Shown here piece after piece: positions 9,338 through 19,282 of a DNA stretch of 64,000 nt. Made by a program: the position numbers and the translations under genes. Location of the stretch: positions 62,001-126,000 of the forward strand of contig JAPZUE010000007.1 of assembly GCA_027533385.1 (NCBI GenBank), read 5' to 3'. Every line of letters starts with the position of its first letter. The first letter of the stretch is position 1. The DNA comes from Rhizobium sp. Lineage in GTDB: Bacteria; Pseudomonadota; Alphaproteobacteria; Rhizobiales; Rhizobiaceae. The notes under the pieces were generated by a model. It ran no database searches and was not told the origin of the DNA. It saw nothing but the letters and a program-made list of their open reading frames with translations.

Positions 9338-10621
9338 ATGCTCGATATCAAGTGGATCCGTGACAATCCCGAAGCTCTGGATGCAGCCCTTGCCAAGCGC
9401 GGGGCTGAACCGCTGTCGGCATCCCTGATCGCGCTCGACCAGAAGCGCCGGGCCGTTGCCCAGTCGATGCAGGACATGCAGTCGCGTCGCAACAGCGCGT
9501 CGAAGGAAATCGGCGCCGCCATGGCAAGTAAGGACATGGAGCTGGCCGAGAAGCTGAAGGCCGAGGTCGCCTCGCTCAAGGACACGCTGCCGGCTGCCGA
9601 AGAGGAAGAGCGCCAGCTCACGGCAGAGCTCACCGATGCCCTGTCGCGCATCCCGAACATTCCGCTCGACGATGTCCCCGTTGGCAAGGACGAACACGAC
9701 AATGTCGTTGCCCGCGTCGTGGGGCAGAAGCCGACCTGGAACCACAAGCCGTTTGAGCACTTCGAAATCGGCGAAGGCCTCGGCTATATGGATTTCGAGC
9801 GCGCCGCCAAGCTCTCCGGCTCGCGCTTTACCGTGCTGACGAGCCAGTTGGCCCGCCTCGAGCGTGCGCTCGGCCAGTTCATGCTCGATCTGCACACGAC
9901 GGAGCACGGCTATACCGAAGTCTCCTCGCCGCTGATGGTGCGCGACGATGCCATGTATGGCACCGGCCAGCTGCCGAAGTTTGCCGAGGATCTGTTCAAG
10001 ACGACGGATGGCCGCTGGCTGATCCCGACGGCAGAAGTGACACTGACCAACCTCGTCTCGGGCGAAATCCTCGACCAGGAAAAACTGCCGCTGCGCTTTA
10101 CCGCCCTTACCCCGTCCTTCCGTTCGGAAGCAGGCTCTGCCGGTCGCGACACGCGCGGCATGCTGCGCCAGCACCAGTTCTGGAAATGCGAACTCGTCTC
10201 GATCACCGATGCCGAAAGCTCGATTGCCGAGCACGAACGCATGACCGCTTGCGCGGAGGAAGTGCTCAAGCGTCTCGGCCTGCATTTCCGCACCATGACG
10301 CTTTGCACAGGCGACATGGGCTTTGGCGCCCGCAAGACCTATGACCTCGAGGTCTGGCTGCCGGGGCAGAACACCTATCGCGAAATCTCTTCCTGCTCGG
10401 TCTGCGGCGATTTCCAGGCGCGGCGGATGAATGCCCGCTACCGCAACAAGGACGGCAAGGGCACGACCTTCGTGCATACGCTGAACGGCTCGGGCACGGC
10501 GGTGGGCCGCTGCCTGATCGCGGTCATGGAAAACTATCTCAACGAAGATGGCTCCATCACCGTGCCGGACGTGCTGCTGCCTTACATGGGCGGCATCAAG
10601 AAAATCGAGAAGGCGGCCTGA
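9338..10621 (+). CDS. serS: Serine-tRNA ligase
   Basis: 427 residues, normal for bacterial SerRS. An N-terminal antiparallel coiled coil (about residues 30-100) binds the long variable arm of tRNA-Ser. The class II catalytic core includes motif 2 ([20 protein letters not shown], then HQF) and motif 3 ([18 protein letters not shown]). It charges tRNA-Ser and tRNA-Sec. surE follows after 22 bp. Confidence 0.97.
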   Translation: MLDIKWIRDNPEALDAALAKRGAEPLSASLIALDQKRRAVAQSMQDMQSRRNSASKEIGAAMASKDMELAEKLKAEVASLKDTLPAAEEEERQLTAELTDALSRIPNIPLDDVPVGKDEHDNVVARVVGQKPTWNHKPFEHFEIGEGLGYMDFERAAKLSGSRFTVLTSQLARLERALGQFMLDLHTTEHGYTEVSSPLMVRDDAMYGTGQLPKFAEDLFKTTDGRWLIPTAEVTLTNLVSGEILDQEKLPLRFTALTPSFRSEAGSAGRDTRGMLRQHQFWKCELVSITDAESSIAEHERMTACAEEVLKRLGLHFRTMTLCTGDMGFGARKTYDLEVWLPGQNTYREISSCSVCGDFQARRMNARYRNKDGKGTTFVHTLNGSGTAVGRCLIAVMENYLNEDGSITVPDVLLPYMGGIKKIEKAA

Positions 10622-10643
10622 TCACGCCGCAACCGGAGTGACC

Positions 10644-11414
10644 ATGCGTATTCTGCTGACAAATGACGACGGTATCCACGCTCCCGGGCTCGCCTCCCTG
10701 GAGCGGATCGCCCGCGAACTCTCCGACGATGTCTGGATTGTGGCGCCCGAGACCGACCAGAGCGGTCTTGCCCATTCCCTGACACTCTCCGAACCGCTGC
10801 GATTGCGCGAAGTGGGCCACCAGAAGTTCGCGCTGCGGGGCACGCCGACCGATTGCGTCATCATGGCGATCCGCAAGGTGCTCGATCGCAAGCCTGACCT
10901 GGTGCTCTCGGGCGTCAATGCCGGTGCCAATCTCGCCGATGACGTCACCTATTCCGGAACCGTCGCTGGCGCGATTGAGGGCACCGTCCACGGCGTTCGC
11001 TCCTTTGCGCTCAGCCAGGCCTACAGCTACGAGGCGGGTTCGCCGATCCCGTGGCATGTGGCCGAAACACTCGCGCCGGATCTGCTGAGGAAGCTGTCGA
11101 CGCTCGATCTGCCACCCGGCACCTTCCTCAATCTGAATTTTCCGAACTGCGAGCCAGCTGAGGTGCAGGGCGTCGAAGTGACTTCGCAAGGCAAGCTCGA
11201 ATTCGGCCTCTCGGTCGAAGAGCGCCAGGACGGACGCGGGCTGCCGTATTTCTGGCTGCGTTTCGGCGATCGCAAAGGCAATTTCCGCGCCGGCACCGAC
11301 ATCCATGCACTGCGTGAGAAAAAGGTATCGATCACGCCTCTGAAGCTCGACATGACCGATTATGCCGTACAGGATATGGTCGCCGAGGCCCTTGCCGGGG
11401 GAGGCCTGGCGTGA
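10644..11414 (+). CDS. surE: 5'/3'-nucleotidase SurE
   Basis: 256 residues. The N-terminal [10 protein letters not shown] carries the conserved Asp pair that binds the divalent metal, and [20 protein letters not shown] is the second signature. SurE dephosphorylates nucleoside monophosphates. The ATG at 10644 matches the family N-terminus; an upstream in-frame extension overlaps serS and was discarded. The stop overlaps the pcm GTG start (GTGA), a coupling often seen for surE-pcm. Confidence 0.96.
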   Translation: MRILLTNDDGIHAPGLASLERIARELSDDVWIVAPETDQSGLAHSLTLSEPLRLREVGHQKFALRGTPTDCVIMAIRKVLDRKPDLVLSGVNAGANLADDVTYSGTVAGAIEGTVHGVRSFALSQAYSYEAGSPIPWHVAETLAPDLLRKLSTLDLPPGTFLNLNFPNCEPAEVQGVEVTSQGKLEFGLSVEERQDGRGLPYFWLRFGDRKGNFRAGTDIHALREKKVSITPLKLDMTDYAVQDMVAEALAGGGLA

Positions 11415-12064
11415 GATCGGCGCTCGTCGAGCGTGAAGGTTTTGCAGCGCTGGTTCTGAGGCTCAGGGCCGAGGGTGTGACCAATCTCGACCTGCTGACG
11501 GCGGTGGAGCAGACCCCGCGCTCCATCTTCGTGCCGCCGGAATACAGCCAGAATGCCTATTCGAGCCGGTCTCTCCCGCTGGAATGCGGACAGTTCATGG
11601 AAGGGGCCGATCTCGCCGTTCGTCTGCTTTCCATGCTTCAGGTCAAGCCCGGCCATCGCGTGCTGGAAATTGGGACCGGCAGCGGCTTTGTCACGGCCGT
11701 TCTCGGTCGTCTTGCCGAGCGCGTGATCTCGATCGAGCGGTATAAGACGCTGATTGCCAGTGCGCAGCGCCGGCTCGAACAGCTGTCGATTCGCAATGTC
11801 ATCCTGCGGCAGGTGGACGGTTCCAACGGCCTGCCGGGCGAGGGGACCTTCGATCGTATAGTCTCAACCGCAGCTTATCCAGTCATGCCGCGATTCTTTG
11901 CCGAACAGCTCGTATCCGGCGGCATGCTGCTGGCACCGCTGATGCTGGATGAAGAGCGCTGCATCATGGTCCGGTTGACCAAGACCGGTAGTCGTTTCGA
12001 GCGCGAGGATCTCTTTGAGGTTCCCTTCCTGCCGTTGCAGCCGAAGATCGCCCAGCACCTCTGA
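11411..12064 (+). CDS. pcm: Protein-L-isoaspartate O-methyltransferase
   Basis: 217 residues, GTG start overlapping the surE stop. The SAM-binding motif [15 protein letters not shown] lies near residue 83 and the following VISIERY is the ribose-binding acidic strand. PCMT repairs isoaspartyl residues in aged proteins. PCMT motif elements such as LPLECGQFM, around residue 57 where substrate binds, are slightly divergent from the usual IGxGQTIS. Confidence 0.92.
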   Translation: MRSALVEREGFAALVLRLRAEGVTNLDLLTAVEQTPRSIFVPPEYSQNAYSSRSLPLECGQFMEGADLAVRLLSMLQVKPGHRVLEIGTGSGFVTAVLGRLAERVISIERYKTLIASAQRRLEQLSIRNVILRQVDGSNGLPGEGTFDRIVSTAAYPVMPRFFAEQLVSGGMLLAPLMLDEERCIMVRLTKTGSRFEREDLFEVPFLPLQPKIAQHL

Positions 12065-12241
12065 CGAGCCTGCAAGTGTCTGTCCAAGTCTCGTCCAAAT
12101 TCGCTGCGGGTGCCCGGTTTTTGCATATTTTATATGCGTATCGCCGAATTCGTTCATAACGAATCCACGGGGTTAACTGACCGGTAATACTAACGCGCTT
12201 TAATGAACCCACATCAAGTTGTGTCATATGTGGGTCGAGTC

Positions 12242-13792
12242 ATGCGTAAAAGTGTATCGCCGAAAGCTGGATTGCCTATCGCTCGTGTTTGCGGTGCGCT
12301 CCTTCTGGCCGGTACGGCAGCCGGCTGCAGTTCCGACGCCTCGCGCTTCAGCTCGGTATTCTCCACGGACAATCTGACCACGGCGTCCATTCCCCGTCAG
12401 TCCGCTCTGCGCAATCAGCCCCCTGTTCCGGCCGAAAACATCGGTGGTGGTGGCATGTATGGACAGAGCCAGGCCATGGCCCAGCCCATGCCGGCAGCTC
12501 CGGCCTATGAGCCGTCGGGCTCGGCCCGTGCAGCCAGCACGCCGGCCTCCGTCCAGCGTGCCGAACTGGCTGCGCCTTCGGGCATTGCGCCTGCTGTCTC
12601 TAACAACAATTCCGAACGGGCTGCCGCCCTCTCGCAGCCATTCCCGGCTGCGCCGCAGCAGCAGTCTGGCCAGATGGCATCCGCCAATGCCGGCCAGGTT
12701 CTCGCCGAGCCGGCGACGACCGGGTCGACCCCGAAGCAGGGCGGCTGGTCGACAGCAGGTGCTGCCCGCGTGACGCTGCGTCCGGGCGAGACGATTGCGA
12801 CGCTCGCCGATCGCTACGGTGTGCCGCAGCGCGAGATCCTGCGCGCCAACGGTCTGAGCCAGGTCAGCGACGCGGCCCCCGGGCAGCTCGTCATCATCCC
12901 CACCTTCGGTGGCCCCAATCCGGCCCGTGCCGCAACCGATGCCGGCGGTCTGCCGACCGATGGCCGCAAGCCGGTTCTGCCGGGCGACCAGCAGCAGAAC
13001 GTGGCCGTCCTGCCGAACGCACCCAATTCGCGTGAAAAGCAGCAGACCTCCGCCTCGGCCGCAACCGGCCGGGTCGATGGAGCCGCTGGCGCGGGTGCAG
13101 GCTCCTACATCGTCAAGCCGGGCGATTCGCTGGCGCGCATCGCCAAGGCGAACGGCGTCTCGGTCGATGACCTGAAAAAGGCCAATGGCCTGTCGACCGG
13201 CAACATCCGCATCGGCCAGGCACTTGCCATCCCGGCCAAGGCTGCGCCCGCAGCGGCTGCAACTGCCCAGGCTCCTGCCCCGGCCGCAGACCCGGTCCAG
13301 ACGGCATCCGTTCCGGCAAATGCCCAGCCCGCTGAATACAAAGCGCCGGCTGCCACCAAGTCGGTGACGGAAGTCGCTGCCGTCAAGCCTGAAACCGCCG
13401 CTCCGGAAATGACGGGTATCGGCAAGTACCGCTGGCCGGTCCGCGGCGCCGTCATCGCCAACTTCGGCGCCAATATCGACGGCAAGCGCAGCGATGGTAT
13501 CGCGATCTCCGTGCCGCAGGGCACGCCGATCAAGGCCGCCGAAAACGGCGTCGTCATCTATGCCGGCAACGGCCTGAAAGAACTCGGCAACACGGTTCTG
13601 GTTCGTCACGACGACGGCAAGGTCACCGTCTATGGCCATGCCGACAGCCTCTCGGTCCAGCGTGGCCAGAAGGTCCAGCGTGGCCAGACAATTGCAACAT
13701 CCGGCATGACCGGCAACGTCAAGCGTCCGATGCTGCATTTCGAAGTCCGCAAGGATGCAGCCCCGGTCAACCCCATCACTTACCTGGAATAA
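12242..13792 (+). CDS. LysM / degenerate LytM (M23) lipoprotein, NlpD/DipM-like
   Basis: 516 residues from the ATG at 12242 (an in-frame ATG at 12203 would add 13). The signal ends in LLLAGTAAGC, a lipobox with the lipid-bearing Cys about residue 29. Two LysM domains follow (near 12765-12900 and 13105-13245), then Ala/Pro-rich linker and a C-terminal LytM domain (about 13425-13790). The usual zinc ligands are missing: the HxGxD site reads RSDGIAIS and the HxH site reads MLHFE. Such degenerate domains activate amidases rather than cut peptidoglycan, as in NlpD and EnvC. A strong terminator follows. Confidence 0.88.
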   Translation: MRKSVSPKAGLPIARVCGALLLAGTAAGCSSDASRFSSVFSTDNLTTASIPRQSALRNQPPVPAENIGGGGMYGQSQAMAQPMPAAPAYEPSGSARAASTPASVQRAELAAPSGIAPAVSNNNSERAAALSQPFPAAPQQQSGQMASANAGQVLAEPATTGSTPKQGGWSTAGAARVTLRPGETIATLADRYGVPQREILRANGLSQVSDAAPGQLVIIPTFGGPNPARAATDAGGLPTDGRKPVLPGDQQQNVAVLPNAPNSREKQQTSASAATGRVDGAAGAGAGSYIVKPGDSLARIAKANGVSVDDLKKANGLSTGNIRIGQALAIPAKAAPAAAATAQAPAPAADPVQTASVPANAQPAEYKAPAATKSVTEVAAVKPETAAPEMTGIGKYRWPVRGAVIANFGANIDGKRSDGIAISVPQGTPIKAAENGVVIYAGNGLKELGNTVLVRHDDGKVTVYGHADSLSVQRGQKVQRGQTIATSGMTGNVKRPMLHFEVRKDAAPVNPITYLE

Positions 13793-13816
13793 CTGTATTG
13801 CGTACCAGGTTGGTGA

Positions 13817-13846
13817 AAAGGCCCGGAGCTCGCGCTCCGGGCCTTT
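13817..13846 (+). terminator. Strong hairpin terminator between convergent genes
   Basis: A perfect 13-bp stem, AAAGGCCCGGAGC paired with GCTCCGGGCCTTT, closes a 4-nt loop and has A and T runs on its two sides. It can therefore serve both the LytM gene and the convergent DUF815 gene. Confidence 0.85.
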
Positions 13847-13870
13847 CTCCGTTCCGAAACAGGTGACGCC

Positions 13871-14743
13871 TCAGCGGGAAGCGGTGGAGATCCTCAGCCG
13901 ACCGGCGAGGTCCTGGATGTATTGCCAGGCCACGCGGCCGGAACGACCGCCACGGGTCGTTGCCCATTCGAGCGCCTCGTGATGCAGTTGCTCGCGTGCC
14001 AGCGGCAGCTGAAAATGCGCTGCATAGCCGTCGATCATCGTCAGATAGTCGTCCTGGCTGCATTTGTGGAAGCCGAGCCACAGGCCGAAACGATCCGACA
14101 GCGAGACCTTTTCCTCAACCGCCTCTGACGGATTGATCGCCGTCGACTGCTCGTTCTCCATCATGTGGCGCGGCAGGAGATGGCGTCGGTTGGAGGTGGC
14201 GTAGAAGAGCACGTTGTCGGGTCGGCCTTCGACCCCGCCATCCAGTGCCGCTTTCAGCGACTTGTAGGCCGTATCGTCATGGTCGAACGAAAGATCGTCG
14301 CAGAAGACCACAATCCGCTCCGGCGCGTCCTTGATGATGTCGAGCAGGGCGGGCAGCGTCGATACATCCTCGCGATGCACTTCGACCAGCTTCAGCGGGA
14401 TGCCGTTGACCTTGATGATATCCGCATGCACGGCCTTCACCAGTGACGACTTGCCCATGCCGCGCGCGCCCCAGAGCAGCACGTTGTTGGCCGGAAAGCC
14501 CTCGGCGAACCGCAAGGTGTTCTCGTGCAGGATATCGCGGACATGGTCCACGCCGCGGATCAGGCCAAGTTCGACGCGGTTGGGGCGCTTGACCGGCTGG
14601 AGATGGAGACGGGCAGGGGCCCAGACGAAACAGTCGGCGGCCTGCCAGTCGTTGATGGCGGGTGCCGGCCCTGCCAGTCGCTCTACGGCGTCGGCGAGCC
14701 GCCTGACTTCCGCCAGAAGCGCCGTAACAGTCTGATCATTCAT
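13871..14743 (-). CDS. DUF815-family P-loop ATPase
   Basis: 290 residues. Walker A is GARGMGKSSLVKAV, a Walker B-like motif is IVVFCDDLSF, and a sensor-like FYATSNRRHLLP follows, which is the AAA-type DUF815 pattern. The molecular function of this family is not established. The ATG at 14743 is preferred over 14749 because GAGGAGG ends about 7 nt upstream of it. It is transcribed toward the LytM gene and diverges from yajC. Confidence 0.85.
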   Translation of the reverse strand: MNDQTVTALLAEVRRLADAVERLAGPAPAINDWQAADCFVWAPARLHLQPVKRPNRVELGLIRGVDHVRDILHENTLRFAEGFPANNVLLWGARGMGKSSLVKAVHADIIKVNGIPLKLVEVHREDVSTLPALLDIIKDAPERIVVFCDDLSFDHDDTAYKSLKAALDGGVEGRPDNVLFYATSNRRHLLPRHMMENEQSTAINPSEAVEEKVSLSDRFGLWLGFHKCSQDDYLTMIDGYAAHFQLPLAREQLHHEALEWATTRGGRSGRVAWQYIQDLAGRLRISTASR

Positions 14744-14949
14744 CGCCATCCTCCTCCTCGTTCGGTCGGGATCAGGAACCCGTGCGTGGGGCGGTATCAC
14801 GCGAAATTGCGGGCATAAAGTGTAGGAGGCTGGAAAATGGTACGCTGCGACGCTGTTTCTGTTGCATTCACAGGCTCTCTCACTATATTCCGGCCACCTG
14901 ACGAGGGGGCCGCGCGGCTCTTCCAATATGCTTCAATAGGGAGTTTTTC

Positions 14950-15297
14950 ATGTTTATCACTGAGGCCTTTGCCCAGGACGCTGCTGCCGCCCCGAGCGCC
15001 ATGGGTTCCGGACTGGAGATGCTGCTGCTCTTCGCACCGCTGATGGTGGTCTGGTATTTCTTCCTGATCCGTCCGCAGCGTCAGCAGATGAAGAAGCGTG
15101 AAGAGACCCTGTCTGCCATCCGTCGTGGCGATCAGGTCGTCATGGGTGGCGGCATCGTTGCCAAGGTCACCAAGGTGATCGACGACAAGGAACTCGAGCT
15201 TGAAATCGCCGAAGGCGTCAAGGTCCGCGCGATGCGCCAATATGTGGCGGAAGTCCGCGTCAAGGGCGAACCGGTCAAGACCGAAACCGCCGCCTGA
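14950..15297 (+). CDS. yajC: Preprotein translocase subunit YajC
   Basis: 115 residues with one membrane helix (LLLFAPLMVVWYFFLIRPQR), then a small cytoplasmic domain with the family motif GDQVVMGGGIVAKV. YajC associates with SecDF and SecYEG. secDF follows 60 bp downstream, as in most bacteria. TAGGGAG supplies the ribosome-binding site. Confidence 0.95.
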   Translation: MFITEAFAQDAAAAPSAMGSGLEMLLLFAPLMVVWYFFLIRPQRQQMKKREETLSAIRRGDQVVMGGGIVAKVTKVIDDKELELEIAEGVKVRAMRQYVAEVRVKGEPVKTETAA

Positions 15298-15357
15298 TCC
15301 CGCTGGGCCGGCCTCGTGCCGGCCTTCGCCATTTTCCGATACTGATCCGAGAGTTCC

Positions 15358-17916
15358 ATGCTTTACGTTTCCCGCTGGAAGACATTGTTCATCTGGCTGA
15401 CTGTCGCAGTCAGCCTGTTCCTCGCTCTGCCGAATGTCTTCACGGATGAAGAGCTGGATGCTCTCCCGTCCTGGTTCCCGCACCAGAAAGTGACCCTCGG
15501 TCTCGACCTGCAGGGCGGCTCGCATATCATGCTGAAGCTCGAGCGTCAGGACATCGTCAAGGAGCGTCTTGAAACGATCGTCGGCGATGTCCGCAGCCAG
15601 CTTCGTGAAGCCAATATCCGCTACACGGGTCTCTCCGGCGTGGGCCAGCAGATTCAGGTCCGCATTACCGATTCAAGCCAGGTTCCGCAGGCGATCGAAG
15701 CGCTGAAGGTCATCACTGACCCCGTCAGCATTGGCGGCCTGACGGGCGGCACCGTCACCGAAGTGACCCTAGAGCAGGACGGCACCGACGGGCTCCTGCG
15801 TCTCAGCCTCACCGATGCCGGGATCGACTACCGTGTCTCGTCTGCCGTGAACCAGTCGATGGAAGTCGTGCGCCGCCGCGTCGACGAACTCGGCACGACC
15901 GAACCGCTCATCCAGCGCCAGGGCGACGACCGCATCATTGTCCAGGTTCCGGGTCTGACCGACCCGCAGCGTCTGAAGGCGCTTCTGAACCAGACCGCAA
16001 AACTGTCCTTCCACATGGTCGACACGACCATGCCGGTCACCGAGGCGATCAACAATCGCCCGCCGCCGCAGTCGGAAGTCCTCTATTCCACCGATGATCC
16101 GGCCGTCCCGTACCTGATCGAGAAGCGCTCGCTGATCTCGGGTGAAAACCTCGTGGATGCCCAGGCCGCCTTCGACCAGCGCACCAACGAGCCGGTCGTC
16201 AGCTTCCGTTTCGATAGCCGTGGCGCCCAGCGCTTCGCCCAGGCGACGCAAGAAAATGTCGGCAAGCCGTTTGCCATCGTACTTGACCAGCAGGTCATCT
16301 CCGCACCGGTTATCCGCGAGCCCATTCTCGGCGGATCCGGCCAGATTTCCGGCAACTTCTCCGTCGACGGTGCCAATGACCTGGCCGTACTGCTGCGTGC
16401 CGGTGCACTGCCGGCGACGCTGACTGTCGTTGAAGAACGCACGGTCGGCCCGGGCCTTGGTCAGGACTCGATCAATGCCGGCGTGACCGCGAGCGCCATC
16501 GGTGCGATCTTCGTTGTCGTCTTCATGCTCGGCTTCTACGGTTCCTTCGGCGTCATGGCGAACATCGCGCTCGCTGCCAACGTGGCCATGATCCTCGCCG
16601 TTCTGACCATGCTCGGTTCGACGCTGACGCTGCCCGGTATCGCCGGTATCGTGCTCACCATGGGTATGGCGGTCGACTCCAACGTTCTTGTCTACGAGCG
16701 AATAAGGGAAGAGGTGAAGGCCGGCAGGCCTGTCCACCAGGCGATCGACATCGGCTTCCAGAAGGCCTTCGCGACCATCGTCGACGCGAACCTGACGACG
16801 CTGATAGCCGCCGTGGTTCTCTTCTTCCTCGGTTCCGGTCCGGTGCGCGGCTTTGCCGTCACGCTCTCGGTCGGTATCGTCACCACCGTCTTTACCGCCT
16901 TCACCATGACCCAGTGGCTGATGGCCATGTGGTTCCGCTGGAAGCGTCCGAAGACGCTGCCGAAGGGCATCCGCACCGGCATGTTCGATGCGCAGAACAT
17001 CCGCTTCATGGCGATCCGCAAGTATACCTTTATCGCCGCGACCGTTCTGGTCCTGGCATCGCTGGCGGGCTTCGTCACGTCGGGGCTCAATCTCGGCATC
17101 GACTTCAAGGGCGGCTCGATCATCGAGGTCAAGTCGCGGGAGGGAGATGCCGATCTCGCCGATATTCGCGAGCGGTTGAGCCAGCTCAATCTCGGCGAAG
17201 TCCAGGCCCAGGGCTTCGGCGATCCGACCAGTGCCCTCATTCGTCTTCAGGCTCAGGAGGGCGGCGAGAATGCCGAGCAATCGGCTCTTGAAAAGGTGCG
17301 TGGCGAACTGGAAGCAGAATACGAGTTCCGTCGCGTCGAAGTCGTCGGTCCGTCGGTGTCGAATGACCTGACGCTGAATGCGACGATCGGTCTTGGCGTC
17401 TCGCTGTTCTTCATCCTGATCTACATCTGGTTCCGCTTCGAATGGCAATTCGCCGTCGGCGCCATCATCGCGACCTTGCACGACGTCATCCTGACCCTCG
17501 GGCTCTATCTATTCCTGGGGCTTGAGTTCAACCTGACCAGTATTGCCGCGATCCTGACGATTATCGGCTACTCGCTGAACGACACGGTCGTCGTCTATGA
17601 CCGAATGCGTGAAAACCTCAGGCGCTACAAGAAGATGCCGCTCGATGTGCTGATCGACATCTCGATCAACCAGACGCTGTCGCGTACGGTTCTGACGGGT
17701 TCGACCACGCTTCTGGCCCTCCTGGCGCTCTACCTGTTCGGCGGCGAAGTCATCGCCTCCTTCACCCTCGCCATGCTCTTCGGTGTTGTGGTCGGTACCT
17801 TCTCGTCGATCTACATCGCCGGCCCGATCCTCATCGTCTTCAAGCTTCGTCCCGATGCCTTCCAGAAGGACGAGGACAAGGAGAAGGACGGCGTGGTCGC
17901 CAAGGCCGGAGCCTGA
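15358..17916 (+). CDS. secDF: Fused protein-export membrane protein SecDF
   Basis: 852 residues carrying SecD (about 1-535) and SecF (about 545-850) in one chain, the arrangement usual in Rhizobiales. The SecD part begins with a membrane helix and the LGLDLQGGSHIMLKL motif, and has its large periplasmic domain and six-helix half. The SecF part has LGIDFKGGSIIEV and a second six-helix half. SecDF uses the proton gradient to pull proteins out of SecYEG on the periplasmic side. Confidence 0.97.
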   Translation: MLYVSRWKTLFIWLTVAVSLFLALPNVFTDEELDALPSWFPHQKVTLGLDLQGGSHIMLKLERQDIVKERLETIVGDVRSQLREANIRYTGLSGVGQQIQVRITDSSQVPQAIEALKVITDPVSIGGLTGGTVTEVTLEQDGTDGLLRLSLTDAGIDYRVSSAVNQSMEVVRRRVDELGTTEPLIQRQGDDRIIVQVPGLTDPQRLKALLNQTAKLSFHMVDTTMPVTEAINNRPPPQSEVLYSTDDPAVPYLIEKRSLISGENLVDAQAAFDQRTNEPVVSFRFDSRGAQRFAQATQENVGKPFAIVLDQQVISAPVIREPILGGSGQISGNFSVDGANDLAVLLRAGALPATLTVVEERTVGPGLGQDSINAGVTASAIGAIFVVVFMLGFYGSFGVMANIALAANVAMILAVLTMLGSTLTLPGIAGIVLTMGMAVDSNVLVYERIREEVKAGRPVHQAIDIGFQKAFATIVDANLTTLIAAVVLFFLGSGPVRGFAVTLSVGIVTTVFTAFTMTQWLMAMWFRWKRPKTLPKGIRTGMFDAQNIRFMAIRKYTFIAATVLVLASLAGFVTSGLNLGIDFKGGSIIEVKSREGDADLADIRERLSQLNLGEVQAQGFGDPTSALIRLQAQEGGENAEQSALEKVRGELEAEYEFRRVEVVGPSVSNDLTLNATIGLGVSLFFILIYIWFRFEWQFAVGAIIATLHDVILTLGLYLFLGLEFNLTSIAAILTIIGYSLNDTVVVYDRMRENLRRYKKMPLDVLIDISINQTLSRTVLTGSTTLLALLALYLFGGEVIASFTLAMLFGVVVGTFSSIYIAGPILIVFKLRPDAFQKDEDKEKDGVVAKAGA

Positions 17917-17920
17917 GCCC

Positions 17921-18319
17921 ATGGTCTTCGGCTTCGGCGACAAGGGCGTCACCATTCGTGACGCCCATTTCCCGGGGCGGCCCGGCATCGACAGCTACGG
18001 AAACGGCGGTTTCCGCTTTGCCGACATGTCGCATCGCGGCTCGCTGCTTCTGCTTCCCTCCGGCGTCTATGGCTGGGAGCAGACCGAAGAGGAGCCGATC
18101 ACAAAGGCGTCGCTGGCGAGGGTTTTCGAAGAGAGCGGCATAGAGTTCCTGATGCTGGGCACGGGGCGTCAGCTTCGCCTCGTTGATCCGGATCTGCGGG
18201 CAGCGCTGAAGGCTAAGGGCATAGCCACCGACCCGATGGGAACCGGTGCAGCCGTGCGCACGTATAACATCATGCTGGCCGAGCAGCGGCCGGTCGCGGC
18301 CGCGTTGATCGCAGTCTGA
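17921..18319 (+). CDS. Mth938-like (DUF498) protein
   Basis: 132 residues, starting 4 bp after secDF and probably co-transcribed. It resembles the Mth938/NDUFAF3-like family, with the pattern YGNGGFRF, a central LLLPSGVYGW and a later MLGTGRQLR. Family members are small single-domain proteins; the eukaryotic relative helps assemble respiratory complex I. The next gene encodes a relative of NDUFAF6, another complex I assembly factor, so an assembly role is a reasonable inference for both. Confidence 0.85.
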   Translation: MVFGFGDKGVTIRDAHFPGRPGIDSYGNGGFRFADMSHRGSLLLLPSGVYGWEQTEEEPITKASLARVFEESGIEFLMLGTGRQLRLVDPDLRAALKAKGIATDPMGTGAAVRTYNIMLAEQRPVAAALIAV

Positions 18320-18341
18320 CCCTGTCCCTGAAAGGTGGATC

Positions 18342-19196
18342 GTGAGCGAGTTACCCTCGGCCAATGAGGCTCTGTGCCTGCGAACGCTGCAGGAGATGGA
18401 CCGTGACCGCTATCTCGCGAGCCTGCTGACGCCTGCCGACAAGAGGCCGGCAGTGATCGCGCTTTATGCCTATAATGCAGAACTCGCCCGTGTCCGTGAC
18501 GTCGTGCGCGAACCCTTGCCGGGCGAGGTTCGCCTGCAATACTGGCGGGACCTCCTCGAAGGCTCGGCCCACGGGGATACCGCCTCCAATCCCGTTGCGG
18601 CCGAACTGCTGCGTGCCGTCCAAACCTGGAAGCTCCCGGTTGCCCCTCTGGTGGCCATGGCCGATGCCCGCGTTTTCGATCTCTATGACGATCCCATGGA
18701 GACCACGGCGATGTTCGAGGGCTATGCCGGGGAGACGGCTGCCGCGCTCATCCAGCTGGTGGCGCTGGTGCTGGACACCAAGGCTGCCGAGGGGGCATCG
18801 GAGATCGCCGGTCACGCGGGTGTGGCGCTCGCCGTCGCCGGGACGCTTCTCCTGATGCCGATCCACCGGGCACGCGGGCAGGTCTACCTCCCGACACAGA
18901 TTCTAGCATCCGTCGGGCTCGACCGCGAAAGCTTTCTCGCCGAGGCAAACGACCCGCGCCTGACCGCAGCCATACAGGCCTTTGCCGGCTTCGGACTCGA
19001 TCACCTGCGCAAGGCGCGCGCAGCCGGCTCGCTCCCGAAGAGCCTGCTTGCAGCCTATCTGCCTGTGACACTCGCCGAGCCCGTACTGAAACGCGCGATG
19101 ACGCTGGGGGCTGCCTGCCTCGCGGCCGACATTCGACCGGCACAGTGGCGCCGCCAGCTGTCCATGATGCGGCTCCTGCTGACCGGTCGTCTCTGA
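18342..19196 (+). CDS. Squalene/phytoene synthase-like protein (NDUFAF6-like)
   Basis: 284 residues, GTG start. The all-helical squalene/phytoene synthase fold is recognisable from RDRYLASLLTPADKRPAVIALYAYNAE and LQYWRDLLEG, and from PIHRARGQVYLP in the second half. The two Asp-rich DxxxD motifs that bind diphosphate are not present at the expected places (AELARVRDVV in the first), so prenyl-transfer chemistry is doubtful. The same loss is known in NDUFAF6, which assembles complex I. It follows the Mth938-like gene by 22 bp. Confidence 0.8.
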   Translation: MSELPSANEALCLRTLQEMDRDRYLASLLTPADKRPAVIALYAYNAELARVRDVVREPLPGEVRLQYWRDLLEGSAHGDTASNPVAAELLRAVQTWKLPVAPLVAMADARVFDLYDDPMETTAMFEGYAGETAAALIQLVALVLDTKAAEGASEIAGHAGVALAVAGTLLLMPIHRARGQVYLPTQILASVGLDRESFLAEANDPRLTAAIQAFAGFGLDHLRKARAAGSLPKSLLAAYLPVTLAEPVLKRAMTLGAACLAADIRPAQWRRQLSMMRLLLTGRL

Positions 19197-19282
19197 CGTC
19201 GATGCAGACGCCACGCTCACGCAAGGCTCGCCTGTTAGCAGCCTTTGCGGTAGAATGGCAGTAAAGGAGGCGAGTGCGACAC

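Noticed and set aside
15769..17481. 570-codon reverse ORF opposite secDF
   Set aside because: Shadow of a strongly conserved sense gene; the translation has no recognisable fold.
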